A stretch of 64,000 nt of DNA, taken from contig JBITNC010000001.1 of NCBI GenBank assembly GCA_050084985.1, positions 23,436,001-23,500,000 on the forward strand, written 5' to 3'. Below are positions 47,270 to 60,470 of this stretch, one piece after another (position 1 is the first letter of the stretch; each line of letters starts with the position of its first letter). Below the pieces are notes generated by a model. That model had not been told where the DNA came from. It ran no database searches and saw only the letters and a list, made by a program, of their open reading frames with translations. The stretch is from Nageia nagi. Taxonomy: Eukaryota; Pinophyta. Made by a program: the position numbers and the translations under genes.

Positions 47270-48790
47270 TAGATATGAGTGAATTTAAGTTTCTTAACTT
47301 GTGTTTTCGACTTTAGTAAATGTGTTAGATTAACCTATTCTATATGAATAAGGTAAATTTGATTGATTGAATTATAATTAATCCATTTTTTGATCTTTTG
47401 TATTTGAATCATTTTGAAAGTAGTGGGGTTGTATTATCAAAGTGAAACTTGTGTGTATCACTATACTATATTTTGTTTGTGGTAGTTATGTAATGAGCTA
47501 CTATATCATCTCTGCATGCTAAATCTATCATGTGATAGGGAAGCATACTTTATGAATACAATTATTTTGATTGTTCTATTTTTCATCCAAGTAGTAAGGT
47601 TACATGATGATCTTGTGCAAAAGTTCATACAATATACTTAATCATATTCAATCTCATATTTCCTTTTCCTATCAAAAGAAGGGGCTTTTCCCAAATTTGT
47701 AATTACTCATAAGTTTTGATTTTTTCAAAAAATTTAACATTGATCAAATTAACAATCAAGAGGCTTGCTCATTTTATCTGTGACACATTTTTTTTATTTT
47801 TTTAGGGTTGTTTTTACAAATGTAAGGTGTAAGTAGTTTTCTTGATGTTACCTTGCAAGGGATCCAAGATAAGACTTTTGCGAAAAATGTTTTGTGTTTT
47901 TATGTGCATGTATGTATATAGACACATATTTTCCATCCATATTCTTAAAAAAATATTAGAAGGAGGGCTTAAATATTTTTATGCATTTTTTATATGCATA
48001 CATTTATATATGCATGCATTTTTCATATTGCCTTATCTAAACAATATATTTTACCACCTTAGATTTAATATAGACTTAAGCTAAACCTAAACTAAAAGGA
48101 GTGTTTAAGTTTTTTTTTTTGTTTTTTTTATTTTAAAATGGGTGTTCCATTCAAGTTCCTTGACTTGTATCGATACCTAAGTTGATGTTTAAATTTGACC
48201 TAGTATCTATGAATAAGTCAAATTTAATTGGTCAAACCATGACCAACTCATGTTCTAATCACTTTTGTGCTTTGTCATATTTTTCAAACCATTGTGTTGT
48301 ATACCAAAATGATTCTCATTTCTATCTCAATATTGTGTGTTGTTTGTGGTAGTTGTGTGATGTGCTTCTATGTTATCTTCGCATGCTGAAGCTTGTACGA
48401 GATGGATTACATGTATTGTGTATATATTTGGTTTGATTTTGCTAGCTTCTATTCTATTAATGAGGGTACATGATGATATTATGTAGAAGGTCATATCATC
48501 TTATTAATTATGTTCAATTTTTTGAAATTTAAATTATTTGCAAAATTCAATTTCTTTCAAACATATGATTTAAGTTGTTTTAAGAAGTGGGAATCTTGTT
48601 TATTTTAATTTTTTGAAATATTTTTATTATCTCATCAGGGATTAATGATGAGACACCTAAAGAGGGATTTTTTGATATTTTTGTAAATATATACTTATAT
48701 ACATTCATATTTTTATTTTTGTCTTATCTAAGCCTTTGATAGAATGTTAAAAAGAGGGCTTAAGTATTTTTTGCAATTTTTTTTATGTGA
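47270..48790. repeat. Old tandem duplication, unit about 0.85 kb
   Basis: Phrases recur in the same order about 850 bp apart: 'cttaacttgtgttt/cttgacttgtatc', 'ataaggtaaatttgattg/aagtcaaatttaattgg', 'gtttgtggtagttatgtaatg' against 'gtttgtggtagttgtgtgatg' with 'catctctgcatgct/atcttcgcatgct', 'ggttacatgatgat/ggtacatgatgat', and 'agggcttaaatattttt/agggcttaagtatttttt'. The copies have drifted far apart but the order is clear. The segment is non-coding and may be an LTR-near region of a large gypsy element. Confidence 0.7.
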
Positions 48791-49161
48791 GGTGTTTTTT
48801 GGAAATCTTAAAATTTTAAGGTTCACCAACAACTAGGTAAAATCATGAATGTTACCCCTAAGTTGTTGATATATGACTTAAAATCATTAGGGTCCCAAGT
48901 CATAATCAAAATAAAAAGATAAAATAAGTTATCATTTTCTCATTTGTCTTTTATTTTTTTTGTGACCTCTTGTTGACTTGTGTTTTTCCCATCATGGGCC
49001 ACCTATTTTCTTTCCCCATCACTTTTTGTTAGCTAGTATTCCATAGAGGAGGAGACTAGTTGTCTAGAGACAGCCATTCAAAGAGGAGATAGGGTTCTAA
49101 AATCCCTCTTTTTATTTTTTTCCTAATTTGTCATTTTTAGGGCTTAATTTAAGATTCTAAA

Positions 49162-49170
49162 TATATAAAA
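49162..49170 (+). promoter_or_regulatory. TATA-like box upstream of the PMD pseudogene
   Basis: TATATAAAA about 280 bp upstream of the first PMD-like text. Possible promoter of that gene, by position only. Confidence 0.3.
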
Positions 49171-49439
49171 GTAATTATCTTCATGTTTAGGTATTTTTCA
49201 ATGATTTATATTTTGTATTTAGCTTATTTTTTAGCATTTTAAACCCTTTTTTAGGTACCTCAACTACATATGTTGGCCAAGGCTAAAGGGTTTCAAGGTC
49301 ATTAATGTTTAGCAATGGACATCAATGAATCTACAGTTTGGATAGCTAGTCATCAATGTTCAACCTTGAAGTCAAATTTTGTTTTACTTGAAATTAAGTA
49401 AGAATTAAAAATTGATTGATTAATTTTTGTTCTAGGTTT

Positions 49440-51510
49440 GAGCCATGTTTGACCCTAGGGGTAGTTATCCTATTATCCTTCAAGAGAGACATTATTTCCT
49501 TACTACTAGGGACCACATATTTCTTTGAAGTGTGGGTTTTGATGTTGGACCCTATAAGGGTTGCGTTCACTGAGAGTACCATCTCATGGAAACTTTTGTT
49601 TAGCTATGGGACTCCACTACATTTACTTTTTATCTCCCAATAGAGGAGATGATGATCACTATGGAGGATATTCATTTGTTATATCACTTACCTATCCATG
49701 GTTAGAGGATTTAGCATGTTGTTGATAGATATAATATTTGACCAACTATTATTTATTTGTATGGGGTTGATCAAGTAGATACAATCATGTATGAGATTAG
49801 CTCAGGTGAGATCAAGTATCTACAATAATGGCATGATGATCGAAAGGGGAGACCCAGGTTCTCATTTCTGATGGGATTGATCTAGTGTTATACTTTACCT
49901 AATATAGGAAACAGTATGTTTTTCTGGTCATTACTTCCCATGGTAGCAGATATGATGCAACATGTAACTATGTTTACTTGAGATCCCAATTTATTAGCAT
50001 AGTTTAATAGGGAGCTATCTTCTATTCTTAGAGTCATAGGACCTCACTATTAGTTACTATCACTTTGCAGGTATGGGATTATAAGCATATTATTGTGGCA
50101 CATCCTCTTGGGCTTCCTATTCCTAGTTTTGTTGCACATGTAAAGTATTTAGCAAAGATTATGAGATGGAGGGAGGATTTGTACATTCATCCTACTAATG
50201 GGGTTTGTTGAGATGTAGGCTTTTATTGAGATATGCTTCACCAACTCATTCTTGATCATGTCAGATTTCATCTATATTATTTGTATCTATTATGGGAAGA
50301 ACTTGAGGTTGAGATCATAGGTACTAAAAAACTAGGGTTCTCAATGATCTATAGATATATTTTCTAAAGTATTTTTAGTTCAATTGCATTAGGAAATAGT
50401 TTGGGATTGTACAAGATATTCCTCTAGAGTTTATGAGATATCAAAGGGAGGGAACCCTTCCTAAAGAGGGTCTTGAGCCCTTAGTTTATACAGAGTTTGA
50501 TCCTAAGAGAGATGAGGTTATGGAGGAGAAGTTAGATACAAATGGTGTGGAAGTGAATAAGATTTTGTTTGCATGGTGGTAGGTTGAGCTAGAGGAGGTT
50601 GATGATGGTGACCAAGGTCATCAAGTACAGTAGCACATGGAGGATCCTAGTGTAGCTCCTAATGTAGAGGGGGATTTGGGTGGTGAGATTGGTCTCATAG
50701 AGGACATCCTATAGATGGAGGTTCCTATTAAGGAGGAGGTTGGCATGTGTGAGGGGGATCCAAGGAAGGAGAGATCAATCCTAAAGGTTCAAAATTATGA
50801 CTCATTAATAGGTGAGATTAAGAAAATCAAGTTTTTACTTAGGAAATCATGGTCATTACTTTATCTCATCAAGATAATGAGTATCTATGTGCACAACTTC
50901 AGAATCTTAGGCACTCAAATGAGGATAGGCTCAGGTATAAAATGGATTAGAATAGATACCAAGAGAAGAGAGACAAGGCACAAGCCATGGTGTAGACATT
51001 GTAGTAGTAGGCAAGAATAGAGGGTGGAGACATTATAGATAGAGGGACTACTATCATGTAGTGGTTCACATAAGGTTAGTAATTATTCTTAATTTTAGAC
51101 CCAATTTCAATTATCCACTTCCCCCTCCAAGTTATATCCCATTGGATATCAGTACACTTCTAGCTGCTATAGCTAGTGAGGCACAAGGTGGTGTTAGCAT
51201 AAGGACAAGTAGAGGTAGGGCTAAAACAACTCCTATCAGGAGTGTTACTACTACTTATTCTCTCTATAGAAATAGATCATTAAATATTAGAGTAGCAAGG
51301 AGAGAGAAAGGAGTATTGGTAGCACCTCAATGTAGAGAGGTCAGGAGGTTGGTGAGACCAATGGTCAAGGTGGTGGCGAGGGTAGGGATTATGAGGATGC
51401 CCCTAAGGATTGATCATTTAGTATATTTTTGTTATATTATTTTGTTATTACACTATGATATCATGTTATGTTGTATAATTACATTCGCTGATGGTATTAC
51501 ACTATATTAA
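49440..51510 (+). pseudogene. Plant mobile domain (PMD) protein, decayed
   Basis: The clearest part is at 49,640: EEMMITMEDIHLLYHLPIHG, the 'E.TVTLeDV..LlgLPv.G' core of the plant mobile domain known from MAIN/MAIL1 proteins and from transposable elements. Ahead of it, in alternating frames, is LMETFV then LWDSTTFTFYLPI. Downstream are FFWSLLPMVADMMQHVTMF, then from about 50,070 VWDYKHIIVAHPLGLPIPSF with VAHVKYLAKIMRWREDLYIH, and LILDHVRFHLYYLYLLWEE. From 50,400 the frame LEFMRYQREGTLPKEGLEPL reads on. A likely coiled-coil tail (near 50,880-51,000) and a basic C-terminus with TSRGRAKTTPIRSV follow (51,061-51,510). Frame changes and stops are frequent. Residues of the phosphatase partner region cannot be judged. 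It is antisense to the gypsy elements on either side of it. Confidence 0.7.
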
Positions 51511-53030
51511 TTTTGTTATTATGATGATCATGATTGATTTTATTATATGGATGCCATGGATGACTAGATAATGGATACTATGATTATTTTTTGATATATA
51601 CATATATCATGATATATTTGGATACTCATGATTATTATTATGATGATATTTTGATGAGTTGTTATTTGATATTATCATATTTTATGTTATGGATAATAGT
51701 CTTAGACCTATGTTTAATTTTAATGTTATATATCATGTTTATGGATTATCGATATTAGATGGTATGATGAAATTTATTTAATGCTTTGATGGATTAATGA
51801 TTCCTATATAATACGGTTAGAATGATGAATGATATAATGTTACATATTTAATTTGTTATAGATCATTATATTAAATTAAACCTCATCTATATGAAACATA
51901 GAATATAGTAAGCTAATTCATCTGTATGAAACATTCATAGGTCCATCATAGAGACTAGACATGTTGCCACTTCGTAAGTTATACATCACTACCAAAAAAA
52001 TGTACATAGCCCTGATGAAGACTAACTCCTATATATTGTTATAACCTTTCTCTATTACCAGTTAGATGTCCATAGCCTCGATAGAGGATAATATAATCAC
52101 CCAAGAATTCTACATTATAATTATTTTTTAATCTTTTATTCTTTTTCTTCTCTTTTCTTCTCTCTTTTTTTTTGAATATTTTATTCTTTTTCTTCAATTT
52201 TCTTCTCTTTTTTTGTATCTATATATTTTCTACCTATCATTTTTCTTCCTATCCTATCTCTTAGGTTCAAGATGAAGTGAAATAATAGGACAAATAATCA
52301 CTCAAAATTATGCTCAAAGAACATCAAATTTTTTATTGCTTCAAGATTTAAAATGTGCAAAAATATATGATTTCATAATATCCTAAAAAAGTATCAAGGT
52401 TATGTTTGTTTATCATCTAAAGTTTCAAAAACCTTGCGAGAAATATTTTGACAAAATAGGATATGAATATTATACCCATAAACTACTTCTTTATTTATAT
52501 ATATAGTTATATATATCTGAATAATATATGGATAGATATATGATGTATATGTGTATCTTCATAAAATACTAAGATTATCATGTTTGAAACTTAATAGTTT
52601 TACAATGATGGAAGTAATAAACAAGATGAACATAATGGCATGTTATGAACACATAAGGTAATGCACTTCTAAGTATATATATATATATATATATGAGCTT
52701 TAATAATTTATAATTTTTTTTATTTTTATAAGTTTTTTTAGTCATCTTCTACTTGTACATAATGAATTCCATGTCAGATGAGGGTCTATAGCAAATGACT
52801 ATGAGATATGGGATTAAAATGATATTTCATATGAATAGCATAATCAACAAACCAATGAGTGGCATGAAAAGTTATAAACATAGAAAATATGAAGTCCTAA
52901 TAAAAAATATTTACAACCATTATGTGAGTAACGATGAGTATATCAAAAGACTCCTGAGGATACAAGGATTATGGACCACAAAATTTAATGAGCCTAAAAA
53001 TGATTGAATTAAAATGAGTGTTAATCATAA
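51511..53030. other. AT-rich spacer with simple repeats
   Basis: No supported gene. It contains a related pair of phrases, 'atgtacatagccctgatga' and 'atgtccatagcctcgataga' (about 52,000 and 52,070), a long pyrimidine tract (52,130-52,220) and a TA run at 52,674-52,694. Confidence 0.45.
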
Positions 53031-53034
53031 TACT

Positions 53035-55195
53035 TCATATGAAATATAGCCTAAAATATAAATAGATAAAGTTTTGAAGGAACTCTTTATCAGGTATATC
53101 ATAAATCACATAGGTTCCCCAACATAGTCCATGGTCAATACTCTTGCTCACCCAAAAGGAATATTTTAGAATATTGTAAGCATGATAAAATCTATCAAAT
53201 TGAATCAATAATGCTACCATAGATAATATATTATGTTAAACACCATCAGGTAACTCAAAAAACCAATATGTATCTATATCTAATGATAGGACCTGACTCT
53301 TTATATGGTCACTCGAGAATGTATAAGGTGAATGTGGTATAGAAAAGGAAGATAATTTCCAAGGAGTAGGTGGAATATGATATGGATAAGCTACCTCTTA
53401 AATGGTAGGTCCAAAAATAGAATGAGGATGACTCATGATGATTATCTATGGAATGCAATCAACCACCTACAACATTATATGCAAATTTCAAAAATTGCAT
53501 AAGGTTTATAAATACACAACATATATAAAATTTTATTTGCATAAAAATAGTTAATAAGCATGCAAATTTTAAGAAATATATATACAACACACACATTTAT
53601 ATTTTTATTATATATATTTTTTTAATATTTTTGTTATTTATCTAACATGGAATAATTTACAACCCTTGAATGGTGTTGGTAAGAAGGCTTCCTATGAATA
53701 ACTCAATGTCCATGATATAAGAAGTAATTGTAAGGAGGCCTCAAGTGAAGGTGAAGAGGACCTTGTCCTATAATAGATGGTTGGGAGTGAATGGGATAAG
53801 AAATGAGTGGTGGGAGTGGTGGTTTAGGTTTTAACTTAAACTTTGTAATGAATCTCTTAAGTTCCATAGATGAAGTTAACACTTAATTATGGTCCTTAGG
53901 AAGCATAAAAAAGGAAGGTATATATGTGGAATGTAATGAAACAATTCTCCCTATACTAACACCAAAAATTTTATTTTTAGCAATATTGAAACAATACTCT
54001 TGGATAACATTTTTAATTTATTTTTGTTTATCTAGACGTTGATTAATTCATTCAAATAGTGCTTTCACATTCAAAGGATTGTTTGCACAATAATTATTAC
54101 TAAATAATAAACTATAAATATATGTAATTTCATAATTTGGAAAATATGATGTAAGATATGACAATACTTAATCAAAAATAATTGAATTCAAAATAAAATA
54201 ATGTTCCATAAATTTGATATGAACATCTTCAATACAATCTATCACAATTTTGGGTTTGTCATAAGGTCAATGTAGGTGGAACTATTGTAACGAACTCATA
54301 TCAAATTCTTATTCCATCCACATTTCTTATGACTTTACTTCAATTGAAACTTTTGAACTATTTATTTTTAATTCCCATGCATTTGATGTATCATTTTCAA
54401 AATATTTCATATCTATCGCTAATTGCACTTCTTTGGGTAAATTAAGAAAATTTATCATAAGTGTAGAAGGAGTTTTTAGAAGCAATTGCATATAAACATC
54501 TTCCTTATATCTATCCATGAAATTTTGGCCAATGAAATCAAAATAAAAATGTATCGGTTTAGGAACTTCTAAACTTTTGGTTATCAATGTTATTTTCTAA
54601 ATGGTCACAAGACTAAGAAAGCAAAAACCTTGCCTTTATTTGAGAAAATTGTTTATTGATATTTCTCTTAACTCTTCTTGATTTTTTTGGTTTGGGCATA
54701 AATGTAAGAGAAAAATCATATATTAACTTTGATGACATATATATCTTACAATCTGATTCATCCAAGTCAAAATTGGATGTAAGATTTTCATATTTTGAGA
54801 TGTAACATCTAAAATCCAATCAGTAAAAGTGAAATCAAGTATGAGTTTAGGTGCTACAATGGGCCAATACAAGCATAACAAATTTATTTTATATACTTGC
54901 TTATGATAATGATAAAAACCTTAGAAATATAGAGCCCTATCTATGTAAATATTAATATCATATTCTTTAACATATATTTTCCAACCATCAAATGTACCTG
55001 GATAATGCCTCAAGGCTACATCCCTTTGTATGTAAATGGGTAATCAAAGTACATTTCATGCTTCTTGCAAAGTGAATTCTACAAGTCTAGATATGGCTCT
55101 ATCTCCCAAATATCTAGACTTCACAAATCATGGTTCATGCTTTATCCATTTTCTTTCCAATGGTACATAAACACTCTTGATCCTTTTGATTTCCA
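53035..55195 (-). pseudogene. Extra reading frame downstream of integrase, unknown function
   Basis: Starting at ATG 55,195 the minus strand reads MEIKRIKSVYVPLERKWIKH, then FVKSRYLGDRAISRLVEFTL, DVALRHYPGTFDGWKIYVKE and KINLLCLYWPIVAPKLILDF followed by TFTDWILDV. After a frame change, text continues in 54,819-54,613 (NFDLDESDCKIYMSSKLIYD) and 54,587-54,327 (PKPIHFYFDFIGQNFMDRYK, MINFLNLPKEVQLAIDMKYF). A Pro-rich part near 53,830 has KPKPPLPPLISYPIHSQPSI, and MSHPHSIFGPTI then PYHIPPTPWKLSSF lies at 53,440-53,330. It follows the integrase on the same strand and fits the extra ORFs seen in some Tat elements, but I recognise no domain. It has many stops, and the lower end is approximate. Confidence 0.45.
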
Positions 55196-55429
55196 TTTGT
55201 TAAATTCATTTAATTTTATTAGTTTATTATGAAACTTTTAATTTCTTTATCTGATTATTTATAATATATACATAAAAAAACCAAATGATTTTAACTATAA
55301 AAGGGGAAAAGATACATGATATTTATTGGTTCACACTCTTCATTACCTTCTAAGTCAATTAAGTGATATGCTCCTAAATAAAAAAAAAATTTTAATTATG
55401 TAAGATCTTAACCAATTAGGGGAAACTTT

Positions 55430-56771
55430 ATCACACAGTTGTCTTTCCATTTGCAAAGTCTGTTGATTTTCTTTTAACACTAGATCTCATATTTTCATGA
55501 ATTTTAGCTCTTTTATCACAAGCTCTTATAATACAATTTTGATAGTTAACACATATTTCTAATGCATTAACTCATCTTTCATCTAACAAAAATAATTGGT
55601 CTAATCTTATTTGACAAGTTGCTTCATCTATGATATAATCTTGTAAAGCAATCTATAAATATGGGATTTCTATTTCTAAGGGTAAAACTATTTCTACTCC
55701 ATAAACTAGAGAAAATGGGGTTACCCCAGTAGGAGTTCAAATACTAGTGCAATAAGCCCATAGAGCATGTGGAATCCTTGCATGCCAATCTCTATGAGAG
55801 TTGTCAACTATTTTGAGTAGAAACTATGAATAATTTTATTTGTAGCCTCAACTTATCCATTCCCTTATAGGTAATAAGGCATCAAAAAACTAATTCTTAT
55901 ATGATACTTTTTTGCGTAAAGCTAATACTTCTTTATTTTTGAAATTATTTCCATTATATGTTATAATTTGAGCAAGAATTCTAAAATAAAAAATAATGTG
56001 GTTCTCTATGAATTCTATTATCTTTGGTCCTTTTGTAGAAATAATAGGAATAAATTCTACCTATTTTGTAAAGTATTTAGTAGTTGTTATTATAAACTTA
56101 TGATCACCTAAGGAAATATGGGATATTTGACCTATCATATCCAATGCCCATCTTGAAAATGGCCATAATGATTGCATGGGTTGTAATGCTTATGATGTCT
56201 AGTTGAATAAATTAGAATGTCATTGGCATTTGATGCATTTTTTAACATATTCTATGTAATCATGTTCCATGGTAGGCTAATAATAACCCATGTGCATTAG
56301 TCTTTTCATGATTATGGGACCACTAAAATGCCCTTCGCATATTTTATCATGCATGCATGAAATTGCAATTTATGAATCTACCCATTCTAAGTATCTATAT
56401 AATATTCCATCAAAACCTCTACAATATAGAACATCCCTTAGTATACAAAAATAAGAAGCTTTTAATTTGAATGCCTTCATATCCAATTTTGTTAAATTAA
56501 TAGGTAGGATACCATATCTTAAAAATTTCACTAATTGGATATGACATAAATTTTTATCTTCCATTGTAATATCGAATATCACATGTTCTACTCCATTCAT
56601 TTCTAATGAGGATTGGGTAATTTGAACTATTTTGATGTGAATGGTTTGCTGATGGAGGTTTTTAGGTATCAAATATCCAATTGAATCCATAGAATCATTA
56701 AATACATTGGTTGATCTCAATGTGACCTTTAATTCATATATTTTAAAATATTGTAATAGGTTATCCATCAA
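55430..56771 (-). pseudogene. Integrase of the second Tat-type element
   Basis: The N-terminal part (56,771-56,370) carries LRDVLYCRGFDGILYRYLEW and then CEGHFSGPIIMKRLMHMGYY with WPTMEHDYIEYVKKCIKCQ, the HHCC zinc domain. The core follows with LWPFSRWALDMIGQISHI (first Asp), TTTKYFTK-stop-VEFIPI and ILAQIITYNGNNFKNKEV, where the DNG Asp appears as Asn or is lost. Further on is SHRDWHARIPHALWAYCTSI then TPFSLVYGVEIVLPLEIEIP. It ends near 55,430. Several stops and a frame change near 55,860. Confidence 0.85.
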
Positions 56772-56829
56772 TTTTTGTATTTTTGAAGTAAAGGCTCTTT
56801 ACATTAAAAAGTCCCTTTAATATGATTTA

Positions 56830-57540
56830 TAATTAATAATGAATCACCAATGAATTTTACCTTTCTTGATTTTAATTTCATAGCTATATTTATGGCTAAT
56901 ATCAAAGTTTCATACTCAACATTATTATTTGTACATGGAAAGTTAAGTTTGAATGATTAAGGTATGGAAACCCCTTGAGGTGTTACGAATACAACACCTA
57001 TACCTCTACTTTTTTTACATATTAATCTATTAAAATATATTACCATATCCCAATTATCTTTAGGGTCAACATGAATTTCCATATCATCTAATTGAAAAAC
57101 ATGTTCATCTGGTAATTCAATGGTGAGTGGTTTATCATCATGTAATGGAGATTTTGTAAGATAATTGGCTATGACTTGACCTTTGATTGATTTTTGACTT
57201 ATGAATTGTAAATCAAATTCAATCAAATGCATAATCCATTTATATGTCCTTGCATTTTTATAAGTTTTATTCATCATATATTTTAATGGATATGCTTTGG
57301 AAATTACATAAGTAGTATGATTTAGCATGTAATGTTTCAGCTTCTATGTTGCAAAAACAACTACTAAACATAACTTTTCCATGTATATGTACTTAATTAA
57401 TTGAATAAATTTCAATTGAGATAGTAAATAGCTTGTATTTATTATTTCCATTCTTTTTAACAAGCATAGTTCCCAATGTTAATTCTATGGCTAATTTATA
57501 GAGTAGGAATGGTTCCCCTTCCTTAGTTGGGACTAAAAAT
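56830..57540 (-). pseudogene. RNase H plus archaeal-type RNase H, second Tat element
   Basis: The first RNase H has PFLLYKLAIELTLGTMLVKK near 57,480. The block 57,328-56,957 contains KYMMNKTYKNARTYKWIMHL and EFDLQFISQKSIKGQVIANY, which is the end of the RT-linked RNase H and the tether. The second RNase H then starts DMVIYFNRLICKKSRGIGVV, continues FVTPQGVSIP, and reaches NNNVEYETLILAINIAMKLK and VKFIGDSLLIINHIKG. Its Glu (VEYETL) and Asp (GDS) are present, so this copy keeps catalytic residues although the frame is broken. Confidence 0.82.
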
Positions 57541-58400
57541 GGAGGTGATAAAAGATAACATTTTATTTCATAAAATGCTTCCTATTGTTTATTGAACCAA
57601 TGAAATGTAATCATCCTTTTTAAAAATTTATTAAAAGGTTTACATTTCTTTGATAATTATAAAATAAAACATCTTACAGCTTGTAGTTTGCCTTATAAAC
57701 TTTGTAATTACTTTATATTTGAAGGGGGAAGCATATTCACTATCATTTTTATCTTGTTGGGATCTACTTCAATTCCATGTATGGAGATAAAAAAACCTAA
57801 TAATTTTTTCAAAGTGATCCCAAAAATATATTTCTTAGGATCTAGTTGAATATTATGCTCCATTAATCTATCAAATATTTTTACAAGTACCTTTGGATGG
57901 TATTCTCAAATTTTAGACTTAGCTAATACGTCATCTACATAATCTTTCATGATATAATACATTTAATCATGAAAAATATATTTCATTTCCCATTGGTAAG
58001 TAGCTCCCATATTCTTTAGGCCTAAGGGCATTACTTTATAACAAAATGTTCCCCAAGCCATTATGAATGCTATTTTATCTTGATCTTCTGGTGATACTCT
58101 TATTTGGTTGTATCCTAAAAATACATCCATGGGAGATAGCATTTCATGTTCAATAGTAGAATCAACTAAATTATCTATATTTGGTAATGGAAAATTATCT
58201 TTAGGATAAGCTTTGTTTAAGTCTCTAAAATTTATACATATGTAAATTTTTTCATTGGACTTTTTAACTGGCACCATGTTGGAGATCCAATTAGAGTAGT
58301 CAATGGGATGTATGAACTTGGATTATAAAAGTTTTTATAATTCCTCTTTTACCATTAATGCTATTATAGGATGCATCTTGCATAATTTCTATTTAATTGG
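57541..58400 (-). pseudogene. Reverse transcriptase, second Tat element
   Basis: 58,277-57,963 reads MVPVKKSNEKIYICINFRDL, NKAYPKDNFPLPNIDNLVDS, LGYNQIRVSPEDQDKIAFIM and GTFCYKVMPLGLKNMGATYQ. After one stop the catalytic block DYVDDVLAKS is intact near 57,925, followed by LDPKKYIFGI and LLGFFISIHGIEVDPNKIK. It is closer to a working RT than the 31.7-kb element's copy, where YVDD is YVND. Stops and small gaps remain. Confidence 0.9.
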
Positions 58401-59890
58401 CTTAGCATATTATTTAATACCTAGATAATGTACCCCAAGTTTGGATCCAACCCTAGCATATCAGCATATGACCATGCAAATATCTTTTGCTTTTCTTTAA
58501 GTATAGATACAAATTCTCACCTCCAATATTCAATTAGTGATCTTTCTAGTTGAATCATATTAAAATTATTTGGATCATCATTTAAATTTACCTTTATGGT
58601 TTCTTAAATTAACATATGAGATCCCTCTTCCAATTGATTTGGTATTGGAATCCAACTTTTATCAATGAGGTTGTACTCTTCATCTTCACCTAAATTTTGA
58701 TCATCTAAAGTTGCATTTATCATGAATTTTGAGGTTTTTAGTATAGTATCTATATATTTTAATTCTTGTATTATAGGTTGTTTAAAAATTAGCATAAATT
58801 CCATAGTATATTCATCTACCATGAAGTATGATGAAGAGTTACTTGAACTTACTAGACTTAGTAATTCAAACTCATCACTTCTAGACCAACCAAAAGATAT
58901 ATTTTCTTGACTCAAATAATATATTTCTTCAATCTCAACCATGTTACTTGATACAACATTAGAAAATAGATTTTCCAAATATAATATTTTAGATTTTGGA
59001 TTATCTCTATTTAAAATCTATTTAATATTTCCATATGGTTTTTCATATTCAAGATTTTATACTTCTAGCTCAACTATTTTACAACTAGTTTCTTTTTTAT
59101 TCTTACCTTTATATCCCAATCCCATTTTATTAGTGGGTAATTGGTAGTAAATATAAATTATATATGGAGTTCCTTATTCATATTAACTTAAACCTAATCC
59201 CTTCCATTAACATCTACTAAAATATCTTTGGACAAATGATCTTACAAAAGGTGATAAATATTCTAATGAATTACATAAAACACCTTTGTGAGGTTTAGGT
59301 AAAGAAATGAGAGATGGTTATATAGGACCTTTATAAACAAAAATGGTTTGATTAGGAACTTTTCCTAATGGTATCAATTGCCCCACTACACTAGGATACT
59401 CCTTAGGTCTTCCCATTCCTTTAGAAAAAGGAATCCTAAAAATAACATCATCAATTCCAAACCCCCCTATACCATAATCTAGTAGTTTTATTGTTACTAG
59501 ATAGATGTTTGATGACTTAGCATCTTCTTGAAATTCATCACCTTTTAATGTTGTATTCACAAGAGATGGAATTTTGGATAAGGAGGCTTTACTTAATTCA
59601 TCTAATTTTCATGCCCTTTCCTCCCAAGTATGTCTTTCTTATGGTGTGGGATCTATCTTTAATTTGACTTATCATCAATCTTTAGTTGAATTTTGTATGA
59701 TTCTTGATTGATAGCATGCTTTTCTTTTGAAGTGATCAAAGAAGAATTATTTTTATTCACCCCATAAATCCATGGTCCTTCTATTGGTATTGGTGTTGTA
59801 AAGTAGTGAGTAGATGGTAAAGCTACTTCTATAGGTAAATGAGCACTATTACAATGTGAATATGGATTTTCATCTCTAAGCACATAGTGT
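58401..59890 (-). pseudogene. Protease-RT linker, second Tat element
   Basis: Open pieces at 59,883-59,659 (AHLPIEVALPSTHYFTTPIP), 59,560-59,318 (GIGGFGIDDVIFRIPFSKGM, SVVGQLIPLGKVPNQTIFVY) and 58,978-58,604 (ISFGWSRSDEFELLSLVSSS) form the long variable linker between protease and RT known in Tat elements. No domain recognised. Confidence 0.6.
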
Positions 59891-60470
59891 ACTACAACCT
59901 TGTGAATATACTTTAAATAATTATGATATGTTTATGGGACACATTGCATATCCCTAATCCAAGTACTTCCTAAAAGGATGTTATATTATGTGATAAATTC
60001 TTCGATTACTTGTAATAATTTTTTCAATATTTTATATCTTACAGTAATAGGTAGCAAGATTGATCCCATTGTTAAACATAAAGCATCATTAAATGCTTTT
60101 ATTTGTAGGGATGGTGCACAAATATATGAAAAATGGAGATTGATATTCTTATATACAATTGTTGAAATGATGTTTATTACTAAACCTTAATCAATCAAGA
60201 TTATCTTAAAAAAATTTCCATCTACCTTAGCTATAATGTGCAAAGGTGGATCTTGATCATATGTCTCATTCAAATGTTTAACTTCATGATCATATAAAAC
60301 AATAGTAGGTTTTTGACTTATTTTGATGTTTCCTACAAAAGACATAAATATTTCAAGATCATTTATATCTAATTCAATTATTTGTAATAATTGATTCATT
60401 GCATCTTTATGTTTCTTATATTGTTGCAGTAACTCAAATAGAGACATTTTCACTTGCAAATTTTTTAATT
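59891..60470 (-). pseudogene. Protease region, second Tat element
   Basis: 60,459-60,187 reads MSLFELLQQYKKHKDAMNQL, VGNIKISQKPTIVLYDHEVK, HNETYDQDPPLHIIAKVDGN-like text, and IILIDRLVINIIS. This is where the family has the 'LIDxGSSxN' retropepsin active site; the Gly-Ser part has been replaced. It continues with LHFSYICAPSLQIKAFNDAL and ILLGSTWIRDM, the 'ILGRPW' equivalent. Confidence 0.72.
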
